The notes under the pieces: model-generated
The model's input: the letters and a program-made list of their open reading frames with translations, nothing else
Databases searched by the model: none
Told to the model about the DNA's origin: nothing
Position numbers and translations under genes: made by a program
NCBI GenBank assembly: GCA_907164885.2
Contig: OU015492.1
Span: 193,510,477-193,574,476, forward strand
Reading direction: 5' to 3'
Length of the DNA stretch: 64,000 nucleotides
From: Dolomedes plantarius
Lineage: Eukaryota; Arthropoda; Arachnida; Araneae; Dolomedidae
In this document: piece after piece, positions 23,185 to 36,500 of the stretch
Numbering within the stretch: the first letter of the stretch is position 1
How the letters are laid out: each line of letters opens with the position of its first letter

Positions 23185-23672
23185 CGTAACGGATAATTTT
23201 ACAGACAAAATAATGTAGAAGAAAATATTGAAATTAAGTACAACGGTCAATATATGCATTTGATTTCTACATTTAAAATTTAGTATCAGAAAAAGAAAAT
23301 AAACCACGTGATCAGTATTTAATAAATTAAATTTTAAAAATTATTCTATAAAAATTCACCAAAAATCAGAAAATGGTGGTAAAGATTCGAAAAAGGTATC
23401 ATTTAAAGGAATTTTTATGACCTTTCTCGTGATATAAATTTTATAACCCTCAGATTATTGTTTTAAATGCAAACTTTAAAGAATGCTACAAAAACAGCTT
23501 AAACATTTAATTTAAAAAAATTTAAGAAGAATGTTTCAAAAATCTTTCTTAGTGCACCCCTACACTATAAGAAGAATCACCATGCAAAATTTCAGCAATT
23601 TAGGTCCAGAAGTTTGGTCTGTGCGTTATCTGTCAGTCAGTCAGTTACGGAACTGCTTTATATATAGAGATA
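23065..23672 (+). repeat. Dispersed repeat family R, copy 1
   Basis: Begins with a CTAACTGAATACCCGTTCTTCGCTACGG-type head (motif CGCTACGGAGT), contains ATGCAATTAATGCC, a slippage tract (here (TA)n at 23151-23181), AATCGTAA, TAGTGCACCCCTACACTATA, and ends TCAGTCAGTTACGGAACTG then TATATATAGA. Two further copies in the window share this whole order, which defines the family. No protein is recognised. Confidence 0.85.
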
Positions 23673-25200
23673 AATTTTCTACGATTTCAGTAATAAATAT
23701 CTCGCTATATATGAGAAAATAAAGTCCTTCTACGAGGTCAGGGGGTGTGGAAGGCAAGATTCCCCAGATGTCACCCCTGGGATTGCTCGGTGAAAATTGT
23801 GGTGGTACCAGGTCAAGTCAGACTCCGACCCTTGTGGTTTTGTTATAAACCGGATCCGCACTACTCTGCCCAAAGCCTATATGGGCCTACTTTGGAAATT
23901 CCTGCCAGGGAGCATTAGGAACAACAACAAAATAAAGGTGGAATTGAATACTGAAAGTTAATTTTTATAACAATGCAATTTAATGCACTTTAAAATCATA
24001 TAATTGAAAGCTAATTTTGCTTATAAACTGTTTTTTTAACCTAAGCATTGAAGTCCTTTCGAAATGTTCCATTACCACCCCTTCCATCTATTTTAGTATA
24101 CCAGTATATCAAGTCATCAAACTGATAAATATGGATAATCACAATTTTGTATATTTTAGAAACGTATTTCTTGTTAAAACAAGTTTACCACCAATTGAAT
24201 GTACCATCATGTTCTAATTTGGGTTATTTACACAGTTATATGTTTCAAAATTTTGTTTTGTATAGCAAGACAAACAATATGAGTAAAAAAACAGAAATTT
24301 CAGATAAATATATAAAAGCACTCTTAAAATATATAAATAATTGTAGCAATTTTACTAAACCAAAGAGAATGCAATACGTTTTGAAATCTAAAAAAAAAAA
24401 AATGTAATATATAAAGACTTATCTTGAGGTAAATAAGAATTCTGAAGAACTTCTCACCACTTATGCCTCAGAAATCTTTATCTCTCTCGCTCAGACTTAC
24501 AAAGAATTTTTTAGGGGGTCCTATTTCGACGCCTGGAAATATTTTCTGTCTACCATCAATCTCTTTGTTCGATGTCAGATATGAAGGGCCCGAACTTCAA
24601 GATTTGGAGAATCTCTTTGGGAACCATATTAAAAACACAAGTCAGGGGAAAATCTGAGAAAATCTAGATATAAATAAATCGTTCTAGAAATGTTCTCACA
24701 TTCTATTTCTACCCATTTTTTCCATTACTATTTCTTCCAAATGCTTAAGAGTAGAGATAATATCGCTTGTTTACTTAGATTCATTTAATAAATGAGAGTC
24801 ATAGTATAGTGAAGCAAGGTTATTTTTTTCAAAGAGAATTTTCATATAAACAATATAATTTTTTATACTAATTAAAAAGCTGCTATTTATTCATTCTCAC
24901 ATGGCTAAGTCTTGAAACGTTTTGCGCATTAACTCAGAATTCATAACACGGGTCCACTTTAGTTTTCGACAAAACATTTCCGTAGTCCCTAAATAAATAA
25001 ATATGTTCTACCTCGATTCTATAACTTGAGTGAAACGGAAATTTGCTTTAGCAATCAAAACGTTTATCTATGTCTCAACTTCGATTTCACAACTGGAGGA
25101 TAATATTTACATATGAAAATCATAATTACAATAATTACAAGTGGTATGCTGCTATAGCCTATGTTTCAAGAGATCACATCACATATCATGAATCGAAAAT
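23673..25200. other. Mixed unassigned sequence with a GC-richer retroposon-like fragment
   Basis: About 23730-23940 is GC-richer than its flanks and ends in AGGAACAACAACAAAATAAAGG, resembling a non-LTR retrotransposon 3' end or SINE tail. No second copy lies in the window. Open frames at 24017-24407 and 24463-24657 show no recognised motif. Confidence 0.35.
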
Positions 25201-25880
25201 TCTAACTCTGAATCCCCACGAACTGGTTCACTACTTTACAGCACTGCAGTGTCGTGGCCCACAACTACAATTCAGTACTCGAAAGAAGTTGTTTCAGAGA
25301 GAGGGCAAAGCCGTTCATTACAGTTAAGCTCTTTTAATTATTTTCGTTGGATGAGAATATGTACAGATTATTTACAACTGAGTTACATACAGCTTTTAAC
25401 CGGCTCCACTAGACAATTAACATAAAGCATCATCACACAGAATTGAAATCTCTCGATCCTTCCTACAGCGATAGCCTCCGGCGCTCTCTCCAGTCAGCCG
25501 TTCGTCCGCCCGTCTCTCTCTTGTTCCAAAAAACCTCCGCCCCCCACCAGGATGTGCTCGACACTTTTTAAACACCTTTTGAATGTTCTAGAACAATCTA
25601 GATTCCTATTCAGAAATTCCAGGCTGTTCCAAAAGAGGTCCCCCGGTGCTCAACGACCTTAATGCCAGTCCCTAATCTGGAAGCGCTGGGTACGAAAACC
25701 ATTCTGCTAAGGGGAAAAATACCGGTAACCACATTCCACTGCTGCTTCCAAGAATCGGGCTAGTTTAAAATAACATTAAACACATTTAACTGCCGCTTCC
25801 GAGAATCAGCCATGTGGTCAAGAAGACGATAGCCGCGTTGCTCCAGCCCTTTCTGGCGTCTTTGACAAATTAGTCAGCCA
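25200..25880 (-). mobile_element. LTR-like sequence (minus strand)
   Basis: Read on the minus strand, the region shows an imperfect direct repeat of GATTCTTGGAAGCAGCAGT-type sequence (near 25820 and 25760), a TTTAAAAAG TATA-like element near 25568, a GC-rich leader and an AATTAAAAGAGC stretch, the order expected of an LTR. Its base composition differs from its flanks. I could not find convincing TG...CA ends with a target duplication, so limits and identity are tentative. Confidence 0.3.
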
Positions 25881-27402
<1,522 letters not shown>

Positions 27403-28809
27403 CACTGCTGGCCACCCAAATTGCAACACCAAGGAAGACAAGAGATATCACAACAAAATTTATTTTGTAGATAACATGTTGACCAAGAATCAAATTATTA
27501 AATATATAGACTTCTGTGAAGTGTGGTTCCTGCCAAAATCAGTAGCCAGAGTAGCCGCCATTGTTGGAGATCACCGCTGCCACACGCCTCGGAATTGATT
27601 CAAAGAGACTTTGGATGAGTTCTTGGGGTACAGCAGACCAAGCAGCTTCCACACGTTGCCAAAGTTGATCTGCTGTGGCAGCTGGGGATGGAATCTGGGT
27701 CAATCGTAGAGCAACCATGGACCACATGTTTTCTATCGGTGAAAGATCCGGAGAGCGAAGCGGCCAGGGAAGCAATTCAATCTGGCGATTGACGAAGAAC
27801 CGTTGGACAATGCGTGCCATGTGTGGTCGCGCATTAGCCTGTTGAAATATGGCTGTGGGCAAGACCTGAAGATAAGGAAGGACAACTGGCTTCAACACCT
27901 CGGAGATGTAGCGCTGGCTGTTTAAAGTAGCGGCAATGCGTACTAGAGGTGTGCGAGAGTGATATCCAATACCGCCCCATACCATAATACCCGGTGCAGG
28001 ACCAGTGTGGCGGTGCATAACGCAGCTGTTCAGCATCCTCTCTTCACGGTGTCTCCAGACTCGAATGCGACCACGTGGTGTTGCAGACAGAAGCGTGACT
28101 CGTCAGTAAAGACAATTTCATTCCATTCTGCCGTCCACATCATTCTGTCATCGCACCATTGGCGGCGGAGACGTCTGTGGTTCTGCGTCAAGGGTAGACA
28201 AAGCAATGGACGTCTTGCGGACAGACCACTCCGCTGTAAACGGCGTCGAATGGTACGCGCAGACACTGGATGATGCGTTGCAGACTGCATGTGCTGTGCT
28301 ATGGTTCGTGATGTGACTGAGCGATCCGTCACTGCCATGCGCACAATTTGCCTGTCATCACGTGAAGTGGTGCGCTGAGGTGGATGCGATTGAACACACC
28401 GGTCCGTCGTACCCTCCTGCATCCAACGATCACATATCCGCATTACAGTTGTTTTATTTCGTCCAACTCGACTACCGATTTCCCTGAAAGATAATCCACA
28501 ATCTTCGTAGGCCACTATCCTTCCTCTGTCGAACTTGGATACTTGATCAAAAGATAATCGCTGTTTTCGACGAGGCATAATTGATCGTTTTTTGAAAAAA
28601 CCACAAGAAAAACACAATTGCCGAACTTGAAATCGTCGAAATCTCCAAGCCTTAAATAGCGCTTTGAAGTGGCGCCACAGGCGCGCGTGATGCGCGTATG
28701 CGCTGAAATTCTAATCATTTGCATATCTCACCTCCTCTAATGCATGTTGTAAATTTCATGTTATTTGCATGTTCCCTTCAGGGTGTTGCATTTACAGTGG
28801 CCAGCAGTG
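27403..28809 (-). mobile_element. Tc1-like transposon, full length, inactive
   Basis: The left end is CACTGCTGGCCACCCAAATT and the right end, read inward, is CACTGCTGGCCACTGTAAAT. Both continue GCAACACC. It is flanked by TA on each side. The 1,407-bp length is typical of Tc1 elements. It contains one transposase gene on the minus strand. Short inverted repeats with a TA target duplication place it in Tc1/mariner. Confidence 0.95.
27539..28578 (-). pseudogene. Tc1-like (DD34E) transposase, frameshifted
   Basis: The ORF starts at the ATG at 28578 (MPRRKQRLSFDQ). An in-frame ATG 13 codons upstream is less likely because family members begin MPRRK. The N-terminal half shows two helix-turn-helix segments (SFREIGSRVGRNKTTVMRIC around residues 30-50, then SARTIRRRLQRSGL) for TIR binding. 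The catalytic part shows the first acidic motif IVFTDESRF. The second motif reads FQQANARPH, with alanine where the second catalytic aspartate belongs. The third, SPIENMWS, keeps the glutamate at DD34E spacing. A one-base deletion near 28071-28079, in CACGTGGT, shifts the frame just after the first aspartate. Frameshift and lost aspartate each abolish activity. Confidence 0.93.
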
Positions 28810-28832
28810 TATATATATATATATATATATAT

Positions 28833-29233
28833 GGTGCCATTCGGTTAACTTGCTCCTAAATCAGAATGAGGAATTAACACCACAAGTAATGTCGTTAATT
28901 AAACGCATTTATTATTTCTTGATTAAGCATACTATGTACATATTACTATGTGCATACTATGTGCATACTATGTGCATACTATATACACCAAGCGGGAAAC
29001 ATGTTCATACAACAGTTATATCGTACATAGCCGTTCTGACTCAGAGACTACCTAGCTCAGAGCCTGCACAAAGCTTTATCAAATCACAAAGCCTAGTTCG
29101 AAGGATGCTAAAGGTGGCAAGCTGTAATTGGCCCATCAGCTCGCTTTCGCTGCAAGAGCTCACAAACTGTTGCCACACGGAAAAGACCGATTTGAGAAAT
29201 TTTAGGTTATGAACTTAATGCGCATTTTATATT

Positions 29234-29296
<63 letters not shown>

Positions 29297-30539
29297 TAGC
29301 AGAATAAGGCTGCATTCTTAACCTGTTATTTTTAAATGGGAGACTATCAGTCGTATGAGTGTTTAGAAAATTACCTAACCTGAACATTGCATCAAGTTAT
29401 CTCTTTATTATGAAGGCATATTTAATTAAAAGTATTGACCACGGTAACAGTTCGTAAAGGATTGGGCATGGACTCCAATGGTTTGCAAAACCGTTGCACA
29501 GGATGCAGACCTTAAGGAGAATCCTAGAAGTTTATGACGATTTAACACATTATGTGACAGGTAACCAAATGACATTTTTGCATTTAAAACATTCTGTCTA
29601 CGATAAATAGAATAAATCATTTACATGCATTATTCTGACTGTCCGTGTAAGCCATTACATCCTATGTCTGCATTCAACATATTAGCAGGTAATGTTTTAT
29701 GAACACTTTACTTGTTGTTTTATTTTATACTTTTACGTGCCATTTTAATGCCGGAATGAACACAATTTAAGAGATAATACTCTAGCCGTTTTTTCAAACG
29801 TAAATTGTTTATTATACATACCTACTCAGCAGACACAGAAGCAAAATTTACTTATAAACCATATTTAATAGATATCTCTTGCATTTATAGTATTTAGGAC
29901 TGAATCTTTTCTGTACACACGGATAGGTTTAATGTGCAAAAACTCACAGAAATGTATGAAAGGATAACCATCGAGGCTAGAATTAGAAGTATATTTGTGC
30001 TGATATTCCCACTATAATAAATATCCAAGATTAATATGTAATGGTTTCTGCTATGTATTCTCATTTGACATGACGAAAACCATGTGAAAATTTCAAGAGC
30101 ACAAGACAGCATTCACAAGATAGCAGGATGGTCATTCCTTTTTTGCCCATTGCTTAAATCACGTTACCTTTTTCAAAACGACGATAAATGCCATAGACAT
30201 ATGTCATGTAAGGATGCGCCAACACTTGTATCATTTAAGATTCGTGTCCATGTCAAGATTTGCACGATGATCGGGAATGTTATGTACGGTGCTTCGTATC
30301 CTATCACCGTATCAAGTTTTGATATGCGATATAACAAAACCATGCCTGCATGGAAGTCCGTATTTTGCCGATCCATTAAAGAGATCATACTTGAAAGATT
30401 ACAGTATGGACACTTATGGTAGTATTACAAAGAAGTCGAAAAGAAGTTTTTTTTTCCTCTAATGTGTAAGCAATTGTCGTTAGACATTCAACTTTTGTTA
30501 TTCACCGCTATTTTACTGGCTACTTTATCATAAGAGCAC
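28833..30539. other. Unassigned sequence with small repeats
   Basis: 28950-28984 holds three tandem copies of an 11-bp unit TGTGCATACTA. A (TA)n tract lies at 29237-29293. Open frames at 28769-29212 and 30084-30422 have no recognised motif. The former begins inside the Tc1 end and the microsatellite. Confidence 0.4.
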
Positions 30540-30695
30540 TATAGAGTTGAGTCAGCCCCCTATGAGGTATTGCATATCTACATTGCTCCCTATGAGGGAG
30601 ACGAGACGGAAACGACAAAGCCTTATTCGGAATTTGAACCCAAGCCCTCAGCATGGTAGCTCAGAACTCTAACCACTACACCATGTGGGCGGCCG
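30540..30695 (-). mobile_element. tRNA-derived SINE
   Basis: On the minus strand from about 30695: GCCCACATGG, A-box-like TGGTGTAGTGGTTAGAG, then 32 bp later a B-box-like GGGTTCAAATTCC, spacing and sequence matching a tRNA pol III promoter. The A-box phrase resembles tRNA-Asp/Glu types. A non-tRNA body follows (TTCCGTCTCGTCTCCCTCATAGGG). The tRNA fold is imperfect, so this is a SINE head, not a functional tRNA gene. The 3' limit is uncertain. Confidence 0.7.
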
Positions 30696-33600
30696 GATCA
30701 CCTAAGTAGATGATAAATAAAATGATTAATGTATAAATAAAAAACCCATATAGATTACGGACAGATACGTTAGCAACATTGTTTTGTAAAATAATAGGTT
30801 AAAATGATGCAAATGCGGATGCTCCCTGTGAAGCTCTTCTATGAGCATAAACGCTTTCTTTTCTTTTCATTTACGTTTGGAGAAGCGTTATCCCTCAGCA
30901 TGGTAGCTCAGAACTCTAACCACTACACCATGTGGGCGGCCGGATCACCTAAGTAGATGATAAATAAAATGATTAATGTATAAATAAAAAACCCATATAG
31001 ATTACGGACAGATACGTTAGCAACATTGTTTTGTAAAATAATACGTTAAAATGATGCAAATGCGGATGCTCCCTGTGAAGCTCTTCTATGAGCATAAACG
31101 CTTTCTTTCCTTTTCATTTACGTTTGGAGAAGCGTTATCCCTCAGCATGGTAGCTCAGAACTCTAACCACTACACCATGTGGGCGGCCGGATCACCTAAG
31201 TAGATGATAAATAAAATGATTAATGTATAAATAAAAAACCCATATAGATTACGGACAGATACGTTAGCAACATTGTTTTGTAAAATAATACGTTAAAATG
31301 ATGCAAATGCGGATGCTCCCTGTGAAGCTCTTCTATGAGCATAAACGCTTTCTTTCCTTTTCATTTACGTTTGGAGAAGCGTTATCCCTCAGCATGGTAG
31401 CTCAGAACTCTAACCACTACACCATGTGGGCGGCCGGATCACCTAAGTAGATGATAAATAAAATGATTAATGTATAAATAAAAAACCCATATAGATTACG
31501 GACAGATACGTTAGCAACATTGTTTTGTAAAATAATAGGTTAAAATGATGCAAATGCGGATGCTCCCTGTGAAGCTCTTCTATGAGCATAAACGCTTTCT
31601 TTCCTTTTCATTTACGTTTGGAGAAGCGTTATCCCTCAGCATGGTAGCTCAGAACTCTAACCACTACACCATGTGGGCGGCCGGATCACCTAAGTAGATG
31701 ATAAATAAAATGATTAATGTATAAATAAAAAACCCATATAGATTACGGACAGATACGTTAGCAACATTGTTTTGTAAAATAATAGGTTAAAATGATGCAA
31801 ATGCGGATGCTCCCTGTGAAGCTCTTCTATGAGCATAAACGCTTTCTTTCCTTTTCATTTACGTTTGGAGAAGCGTTATCCCTCAGCATGGTAGCTCAGA
31901 ACTCTAACCACTACACCATGTGGGCGGCCGGATCACCTAAGTAGATGATAAATAAAATAAATTAATGTATAAATAAAAAACCCATATAGATTACGGACAG
32001 ATACGTTAGCAACATTGTTTTGTAAAATAATACGTTAAAATGATGCAAATGCGGATGCTCCCTGTGAAGCTCTTCTATGAGCATAAACGCTTTCTTTCCT
32101 TTTCATTTACGTTTGGAGAAGCGTTATCCCTCAGCATGGTAGCTCAGAACTCTAACCACTACACCATGTGGGCGGCCGGATCACCTAAGTAGATGATAAA
32201 TAAAATAAATTAATGTATAAATAAAAAACCCATATAGATTACGGACAGATACGTTAGCAACATTGTTTTGTAAAATAATACGTTAAAATGATGCAAATGC
32301 GGATGCTCCCTGTGAAGCTCTTCTATGAGCATAAACGCTTTCTTTCCTTTTCATTTACGTTTGGAGAAGCGTTATCCCTCAGCATGGTAGCTCAGAACTC
32401 TAACCACTACACCATGTGGGCGGCCGGATCACCTAAGTAGATGATAAATAAAATAATTAATGTATAAATAAAAAAACCCATATAGATTACGGACAGATAC
32501 GTTAGCAACATTGTTTTGTAAAATAATACGTTAAAATGATGCAAATGCGGATGCTCCCTGTGAAGCTCTTCTATGAGCATAAACGCTTTCTTTCCTTTTC
32601 ATTTACGTTTGGAGAAGCGTTATCCCTCAGCATGGTAGCTCAGAACTCTAACCACTACACCATGTGGGCGGCCGGATCACCTAAGTAGATGATAAATAAA
32701 ATGATTAATGTATAAATAAAAAACCCATATAGATTACGGACAGATACGTTAGCAACATTGTTTTGTAAAATAATAGGTTAAAATGATGCAAATGCGGATG
32801 CTCCCTGTGAAGCTCTTCTATGAGCATAAACGCTTTCTTTTCTTTTCATTTACGTTTGGAGAAGCGTTATCCCTCAGCATGGTAGCTCAGAACTCTAACC
32901 ACTACACCATGTGGGCGGCCGGATCACCTAAGTAGATGATAAATAAAATGATTAATGTATAAATAAAAAACCCACATAGATTACGGACAGATACGTTAGC
33001 AACATTGTTTTGTAAAATAATACGTTAAAATGATGCAAATGCGGATGCTCCCTGTGAAGCTCTTCTATGAGCATAAACGCTTTCTTTCCTTTTCATTTAC
33101 GTTTGGAGAAGCGTTATCCCTCAGCATGGTAGCTCAGAACTCTAACCACTACACCATGTGGGCGGCCGGATCACCTAAGTAGATGATAAATAAAATGATT
33201 AATGTATAAATAAAAAACCCACATAGATTACGGACAGATACGTTAGCAACATTGTTTTGTAAAATAATAGGTTAAAATGATGCAAATGCGGATGCTCCCT
33301 GTGAAGCTCTTCTATGAGCATAAACGCTTTCTTTCCTTTTCATTTACGTTTGGAGAAGCGTTATCCCTCAGCATGGTAGCTCAGAACTCTAACCACTACA
33401 CCATGTGGGCGGCCGGATCACCTAAGTAGATGATAAATAAAATGATTAATGTATAAATAAAAAACCCACATAGATTACGGACAGATACGTTAGCAACATT
33501 GTTTTGTAAAATAATACGTTAAAATGATGCAAATGCGGATGCTCCCTGTGAAGCTCTTCTATGAGCATAAACGCTTTCTTTCCTTTTCATTTACGTTTGG

Positions 33601-33857
33601 AGAAGCGTTATCCCTCAGCATGGTAGCTCAGAACTCTAACCACTACACCATGTGGGCGGCCGGATCACCTAAGTAGATGATAAATAAAATAAATTAATGT
33701 ATAAATAAAAAACCCATATAGATTACGGACAGATACGTTAGCAACATTGTTTTGTAAAATAATACGTTAAAATGATGCAAATGCGGATGCTCCCTGTGAA
33801 GCTCTTCTATGAGCATAAACGCTTCCTTTTCATTTACGTTTGGAGAAGCGTTATCCC
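30645..33857. repeat. Tandem array, 13 copies of ~247 bp carrying half a SINE
   Basis: CCCTCAGCATGGTAGCTCAG begins units at 30645, 30892, 31139, 31386, 31633, 31880, 32128, 32376, 32624, 32871, 33118, 33365 and 33612. Spacing is 247 or 248 bp. The last unit lacks 5 bp near 33823 and ends at ATCCC, about 33857. Each unit starts with the A-box half of the minus-strand SINE and continues into ~195 bp of non-SINE sequence. The B-box half occurs only left of unit 1. Units differ at a few diagnostic sites (AATAGGTT/AATACGTT, CCCATAT/CCCACAT, AAAATGATT/AAAATAAATT, CTTTTCTTTT/CTTTCCTTTT). Confidence 0.96.
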
Positions 33858-34830
33858 ATACAGTGACATGCTATCCAGTGAGTTGACTTTCTGTTATTCA
33901 AGTGACAAATCTCGGTCTCAGTTAATGTGTCCACTTAGAGAAATTTCAGAGTTAATATATTAATGTAACAGCATAGATAGTTTGCCAAAATGTTTGGGTC
34001 TAAACACTACTTGAAGATCATCAAGTCCCTTTAAGACTGGGAAGACGGGAATTTTTTTTTTTTTTTTACTAAAAAGACTGAACGCCGTCATTTTAGCTGT
34101 TAAAAATAAAATGAAAATTTTTAAATATTTAATGCTTTAAAAAAGTTTAAATACTTTAAATTTTGAACTATTTAATATCAATATATAATAAGTTATTATA
34201 TACTTAGATATTTTTATGCAGGTATGCCGAGCCGACAACCTGGTAGGGTTTATCCGTAAAAATATATGCATGGTTTGTGCAGTCCTTATTTTTCAACACC
34301 AATATTTCCGAAGAGCCAATATATCTGTTATTTGCAAAAGGGGGAAGAGACGAAAACTGTTTCCAGGTATTATTTCAAAGATTTCTGCCAGTTTTCTATA
34401 TTGCCGTCAAATTGACGGCTTTCAGTCTAGTAGGTATACAACACATTTTCTTCCCCTCTTACTATAGAATATAATTTTGTAAATAAGTGTGCATATTTCA
34501 TGTAAAATTAGAAATAGTCATAAAATTTTAGAAGCCTGAGGACATATATACAGACATAGCACTCAGTAGTATGTCCGAAACCGTCAAAATGCCGGCAACC
34601 GTCTTTCTAGAGTTAAAAGTAAAACGGCGAAGAGTATAGTAATGAACGGAAACTGTCTTTAAAGCTCTCGCTGTCAATGGGCTCACTTCACATGAATTAT
34701 AATCAGCACTAAGGTTATAATCTTTATGACACATTCAAATTTCTATCTACTTTGTTCAAGTTCGTCAACATTTCGAATAAACACATCAATACATTGGCAA
34801 CATTCAACAGAGGGAGAGAAAAGGATGAAT
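33858..34830. other. AT-rich sequence without recognisable gene
   Basis: Contains a T14-15 run near 34055 and short frames (34216-34467 plus, 34528-34734 minus) with no known motif. Confidence 0.45.
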
Positions 34831-34834
34831 TTAA

Positions 34835-35513
34835 GGGCACAAGGGACCTTCAACTTGGTTTTATTAAATTAACAATATTTTACTCTATTTACAAAATGAG
34901 AATACTTAATATTTTTTTCCACTGCATTGAAGACACTTAAAGTTCACAAACAAGTATTTTGTGCAACAATGAGACCTGTTTTCCAAAAAAAAAATCTTCA
35001 AAAATGCTATAATTTTTCAAAATGCTCTACGCGCATTCATTTTTTTCTAATTTCTTCCAAATTTCTCAGGATTGTTAACTGAAGTGTTTGCTACAAAACT
35101 GTGAAAAATTCCTTGAAACCACAAATATTTTTTTCACATTTATAGACCATGAAATAAAGTAAAAAGATGCAAAAATATAAAAAATAACAGACAGATTTAA
35201 ATAAAAATTATTCATGGCATTAGTTTCATACAAAAAAAGAAAAGCAACGCATAATTATGTTTATATGTATACAGTATACTCATATTAAAAAATTTAAAGT
35301 TTTTAAATGACTGGGCGTGCACACGGAGTGTTTTGAAAAATGCAGCATTTTTGAAAATTTTTTGAAAAACTGGCGTTATTCTTCCAAAAAATTCATTACT
35401 TTGAATTCTAAGGGTCTTTAATGTAGCAAAAAAGAATACAAATTATACTCATTTAATACACAGAATTAAAAATTGATTCTTTAGAAATTCAAGATTGAAG
35501 ATCCCTTGCCCCC
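34835..35513 (+). mobile_element. TTAA-flanked foldback element, family X copy 3
   Basis: Flanked by intact TTAA at 34831-34834 and 35514-35517. The left end is GGGCACAAGGGACCTTCAAC and the right end, read inward, is GGGGGCAAGGGATCTTCAAT. Long arms contain the shared blocks CAATATTTTACTCTAT, TGAAGACACTTA and AATGCTCTACGCGCATTC on the left and their inverted counterparts on the right. Best preserved of the three copies. It carries no transposase. Confidence 0.85.
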
Positions 35514-35559
35514 TTAATCGATAACAACTTCATTCATATTTAAATCTCGAACAGAATTT

Positions 35560-36500
35560 TAACGCGGGATTACATTCCTCAATAACGGTCCTCCGGAAAG
35601 CAAAATTTCAGCGTTGTCGCGAGTTATAATTTTGGCAGCGCGCCAAACCCAGTAGCAGTAAACAGTTAAGGTGACTGCCTACGTTGAAAATGTCATTTTT
35701 TGACTGGTTTGGTCAATTTCATTTTTTGCAAGAATCGTGTAATTCAATCTTTTCTCGTTTCAAAAATGTTTTGATTTTCATTCTACATCAATTAGAAGCA
35801 GAGTTATAGCTATTTAAAAAAAACAGCTTCTATTACAAAATTGAAGTGACAAACAACTTTAAATGCATTATTCTCAGAATTATGTTTTTAAGCACAAATC
35901 TCTACGGTTATCATGATATCTCACATAACATGTATATAATTTGATTAAATTTTCAGGAAATGTTATAGATGCTATTGTTAATGAAATGACGCACAATAAT
36001 TGGTGTTTAATAAATATTTTTTTTTATTTGGGGCTGTTTTTATAAAGAAAGGAATGACGAATCGGAGAAATTTTCATATTCGAACATAAAATTGTCTGTA
36101 TTATTTTTCCATTTTAATATTTCTCTTAGATGGTAGGTCATTTTGAAGATAACTGTCATATGTATCATGTGTGAGAAGGAAATTAAAATAGTAGCATTAG
36201 AATTTTGTGCAGAGTGATAGGCGTTTTATCTCTAAATTTCATTAAAATATACTTCAAATTGACCAATTTTAAAAAAGTATGATGTATACAGGTAAGTTTT
36301 TGCTTATTTTTTTTTATTTTTAAGTACTATTTTACCATAAAAGACCAAAAAATCCTAAAAATAATTTTTTTTTATTTTTTATTAAATTGGCTCCGAACGT
36401 AGGCAGTCACCTTAAACAGAAAAGTACCAAAATGCGTCAACAAAAAAAAAATGTAAGCAGCGATAAGTAATCCAATGTTAATAACCCGCTGTAGTTTCGT
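35560..36500 (+). repeat. Family Y copy 3, interrupted by a MITE
   Basis: Left block (AACGGTCCTCCGGAAAGC, CGCGAGTTATAATTTTGGCA, up to GTAAACAGTTAA at 35669) and right block (AAACAGAAAAGTACCAAAAT to GTTAATAACCCGCTGTAG) are contiguous in copies 1 and 2 but here are separated by 742 bp. Confidence 0.8.
35670..36411. mobile_element. MITE with 16-bp perfect TIRs and TTAA duplication
   Basis: Begins GGTGACTGCCTACGTT and ends with the exact reverse complement. TTAA precedes at 35666-35669 and follows at 36412-36415. It sits inside family Y copy 3, whose other copies supply the empty site. Because TTAA is palindromic the same edges can be read as a TA duplication with a 17-bp TIR, so piggyBac-like and Tc1/mariner-like origins cannot be separated by sequence alone. 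Interior AT-rich, non-coding. Confidence 0.93.

Noticed and set aside
30640..30695. Functional tRNA gene on the minus strand
   Set aside because: A and B boxes are present, but the acceptor and anticodon stems do not pair properly and SINE body sequence follows.
30645..33857. CRISPR-like array
   Set aside because: Units are contiguous ~247-bp tandem copies without short repeats and unique spacers, and the genome is eukaryotic.
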